Assembly (NCBI GenBank): GCA_013214365.1
Contig: JABSPI010000034.1
Location: forward strand, 6,880-12,538
Direction of reading: 5' to 3'
DNA from: Erythrobacter sp.
GTDB taxonomy: Bacteria > Pseudomonadota > Alphaproteobacteria > Sphingomonadales > Sphingomonadaceae
Length of the DNA: 5,659 nt
The notes under the pieces were generated by a model. It saw only the letters and a list, made by a program, of their open reading frames with translations. It was not told the DNA's origin and ran no database searches. Of the stretch, positions 4,827-5,659 are shown piece by piece (position 1 is the first letter of the stretch; every line of letters starts with the position of its first letter). Position numbers and translations under genes: made by a program.

Positions 4827-5659
4827 ATGACTTTTGCCGATCTCGGCCTATCCGACGAATTGTTGAAAGCGGTTGATGCCGCAGGTTACACCGCGCCCAC
4901 CGCCATTCAGGCCGAAGCCATCCCGGCTGTTCTGATGATGAAAGATCTCATCGGTATCGCCCAGACGGGGACGGGCAAAACCGCCAGTTTTGTGCTGCCC
5001 ATGATCGATGTCATGGCCGCAGGCCGGAGGCGCGCTTTGATGCCGCGGTCTTTGATTTTGGAGCCGACCCGCGAATTGGCCGCGCAAGTTGCGGAAAATT
5101 TCGAGAAATATGGCGCCAATCACGACCTTAAAATGGCGCTGCTCATCGGCGGTGTTCAAATGGGCGATCAGGTTAAGGCTCTGAACGAAGGCGTGGATGT
5201 GCTCATCGCGACACCGGGCCGGTTGATGGACCTGTTCGAGCGCGGGAAAATCCTGCTCAATGGCTGCGAATTGCTGGTCATCGATGAGGCGGACCGGATG
5301 CTCGATATGGGCTTTATCCCCGATATCGAATTCATCTGTTCGAAATTGCCCGAAACGCGCCAGACCATGCTGTTTTCGGCAACCATGCCGCCGCCGATTG
5401 AAAAGCTGGCGAAAAAGTTTTTGAGCAATCCCAAACGGATTGAAACCGCGCGCGCGGCCTCCACCAATCAGGATATCACCGCGTTCAAAGTCCCGGTCAA
5501 AGCCCGCCAGAAGCGCGACACGCTCGAATGGTTGCTCGCCAATGATCACATTGAGACCGCGATTATTTTTGCCAATCGCAAAACAACGGTGCGCGAGCTC
5601 AACAAGCATTTGCAGCGGCGCGGTTTTGCCAGCGGCGAAATCCATGGCGACATGGACCA
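4827..5659 (+). CDS. DEAD-box ATP-dependent RNA helicase (RhlE-like), cut by the right window edge
   Basis: The product should unwind short RNA duplexes using ATP, acting in ribosome assembly, mRNA decay or cold adaptation in the cytoplasm. The visible 277 residues show the family motifs in order: Q motif with F3 and GYTAPTAIQ (20-28), Walker A AQTGTGKT (45-52), PTREL (80-84), GG (108-109), TPGR (129-132), DEAD-type box as DEAD at 153-156, SAT (184-186) and motif IV IIFANRK (246-252). The sequence stops at HGDMD, inside motif V, so the rest of the second RecA domain and any basic tail lie beyond the window. The ATG at 4827 places F3 at the usual distance from the Q motif; an in-frame TTG at 4818 is less likely. 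No clean ribosome site is seen; GGA at 4811-4813 is 13 bases away. The preceding plus-strand gene ends 237 bases upstream, so this gene probably has its own promoter. RhlE versus CsdA/DeaD subtype cannot be settled without the C-terminus. Confidence 0.93.
   Translation, partial: MTFADLGLSDELLKAVDAAGYTAPTAIQAEAIPAVLMMKDLIGIAQTGTGKTASFVLPMIDVMAAGRRRALMPRSLILEPTRELAAQVAENFEKYGANHDLKMALLIGGVQMGDQVKALNEGVDVLIATPGRLMDLFERGKILLNGCELLVIDEADRMLDMGFIPDIEFICSKLPETRQTMLFSATMPPPIEKLAKKFLSNPKRIETARAASTNQDITAFKVPVKARQKRDTLEWLLANDHIETAIIFANRKTTVRELNKHLQRRGFASGEIHGDMD

Noticed and set aside
4848..5645. Minus-strand open frame of 265 codons opposite the DEAD-box helicase
   Set aside because: The plus strand shows uninterrupted helicase motifs from the Q motif to motif IV, so the antisense frame is a shadow.

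Overview
The window reads as ordinary chromosome of an alphaproteobacterium, most likely Sphingomonadales (Erythrobacter/Sphingomonas-like). The reasons are GC-rich coding sequence, a stand-alone SapC-family gene, a DEAD-box helicase whose sequence follows the alphaproteobacterial RhlE-like pattern, and a small exported protein of a type I associate with sphingomonads. This placement rests on recognition by eye, not on a search. I see no mobile element, CRISPR array, tRNA or rRNA.

Layout. (1) Positions 1-891, plus strand: 3' part of an N-formylglutamate amidohydrolase, whose start lies left of the window. (2) Positions 892-1225: a gene-free stretch between convergent genes, rich in hairpins. 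It holds a strong hairpin that can terminate both strands and a second hairpin that terminates the minus strand. (3) Positions 1226-2047, minus: SapC-family protein. (4) Positions 2225-3670, minus: FAD-binding oxidoreductase of the D-2-hydroxyglutarate/D-lactate dehydrogenase type. (5) Positions 3671-3920: divergent intergenic region with a CtrA-like half-site pair. (6) Positions 3921-4589, plus: unrecognised exported or membrane-anchored protein with exactly four cysteines, all in its C-terminal domain. (7) Positions 4590-4826: structured intergenic region with a probable terminator for the upstream gene, a short perfect inverted repeat and a TATATA box. (8) Positions 4827-5659, plus: DEAD-box RNA helicase, cut by the right edge.

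The genes do not form an evident pathway or operon. The two minus-strand genes are 177 bases apart with hairpins between them, and the two right-hand plus-strand genes are 237 bases apart with a terminator-like hairpin between them. The two metabolic enzymes both act on small carboxylic acids, but nothing ties them together functionally.

I found no convincing new multi-gene system. The points most worth a second look are the four-cysteine exported protein, substrate-pocket substitutions in the FAD dehydrogenase, the tandem hairpins at 986-1151 that could bound a small RNA, and the structured leader of the helicase.
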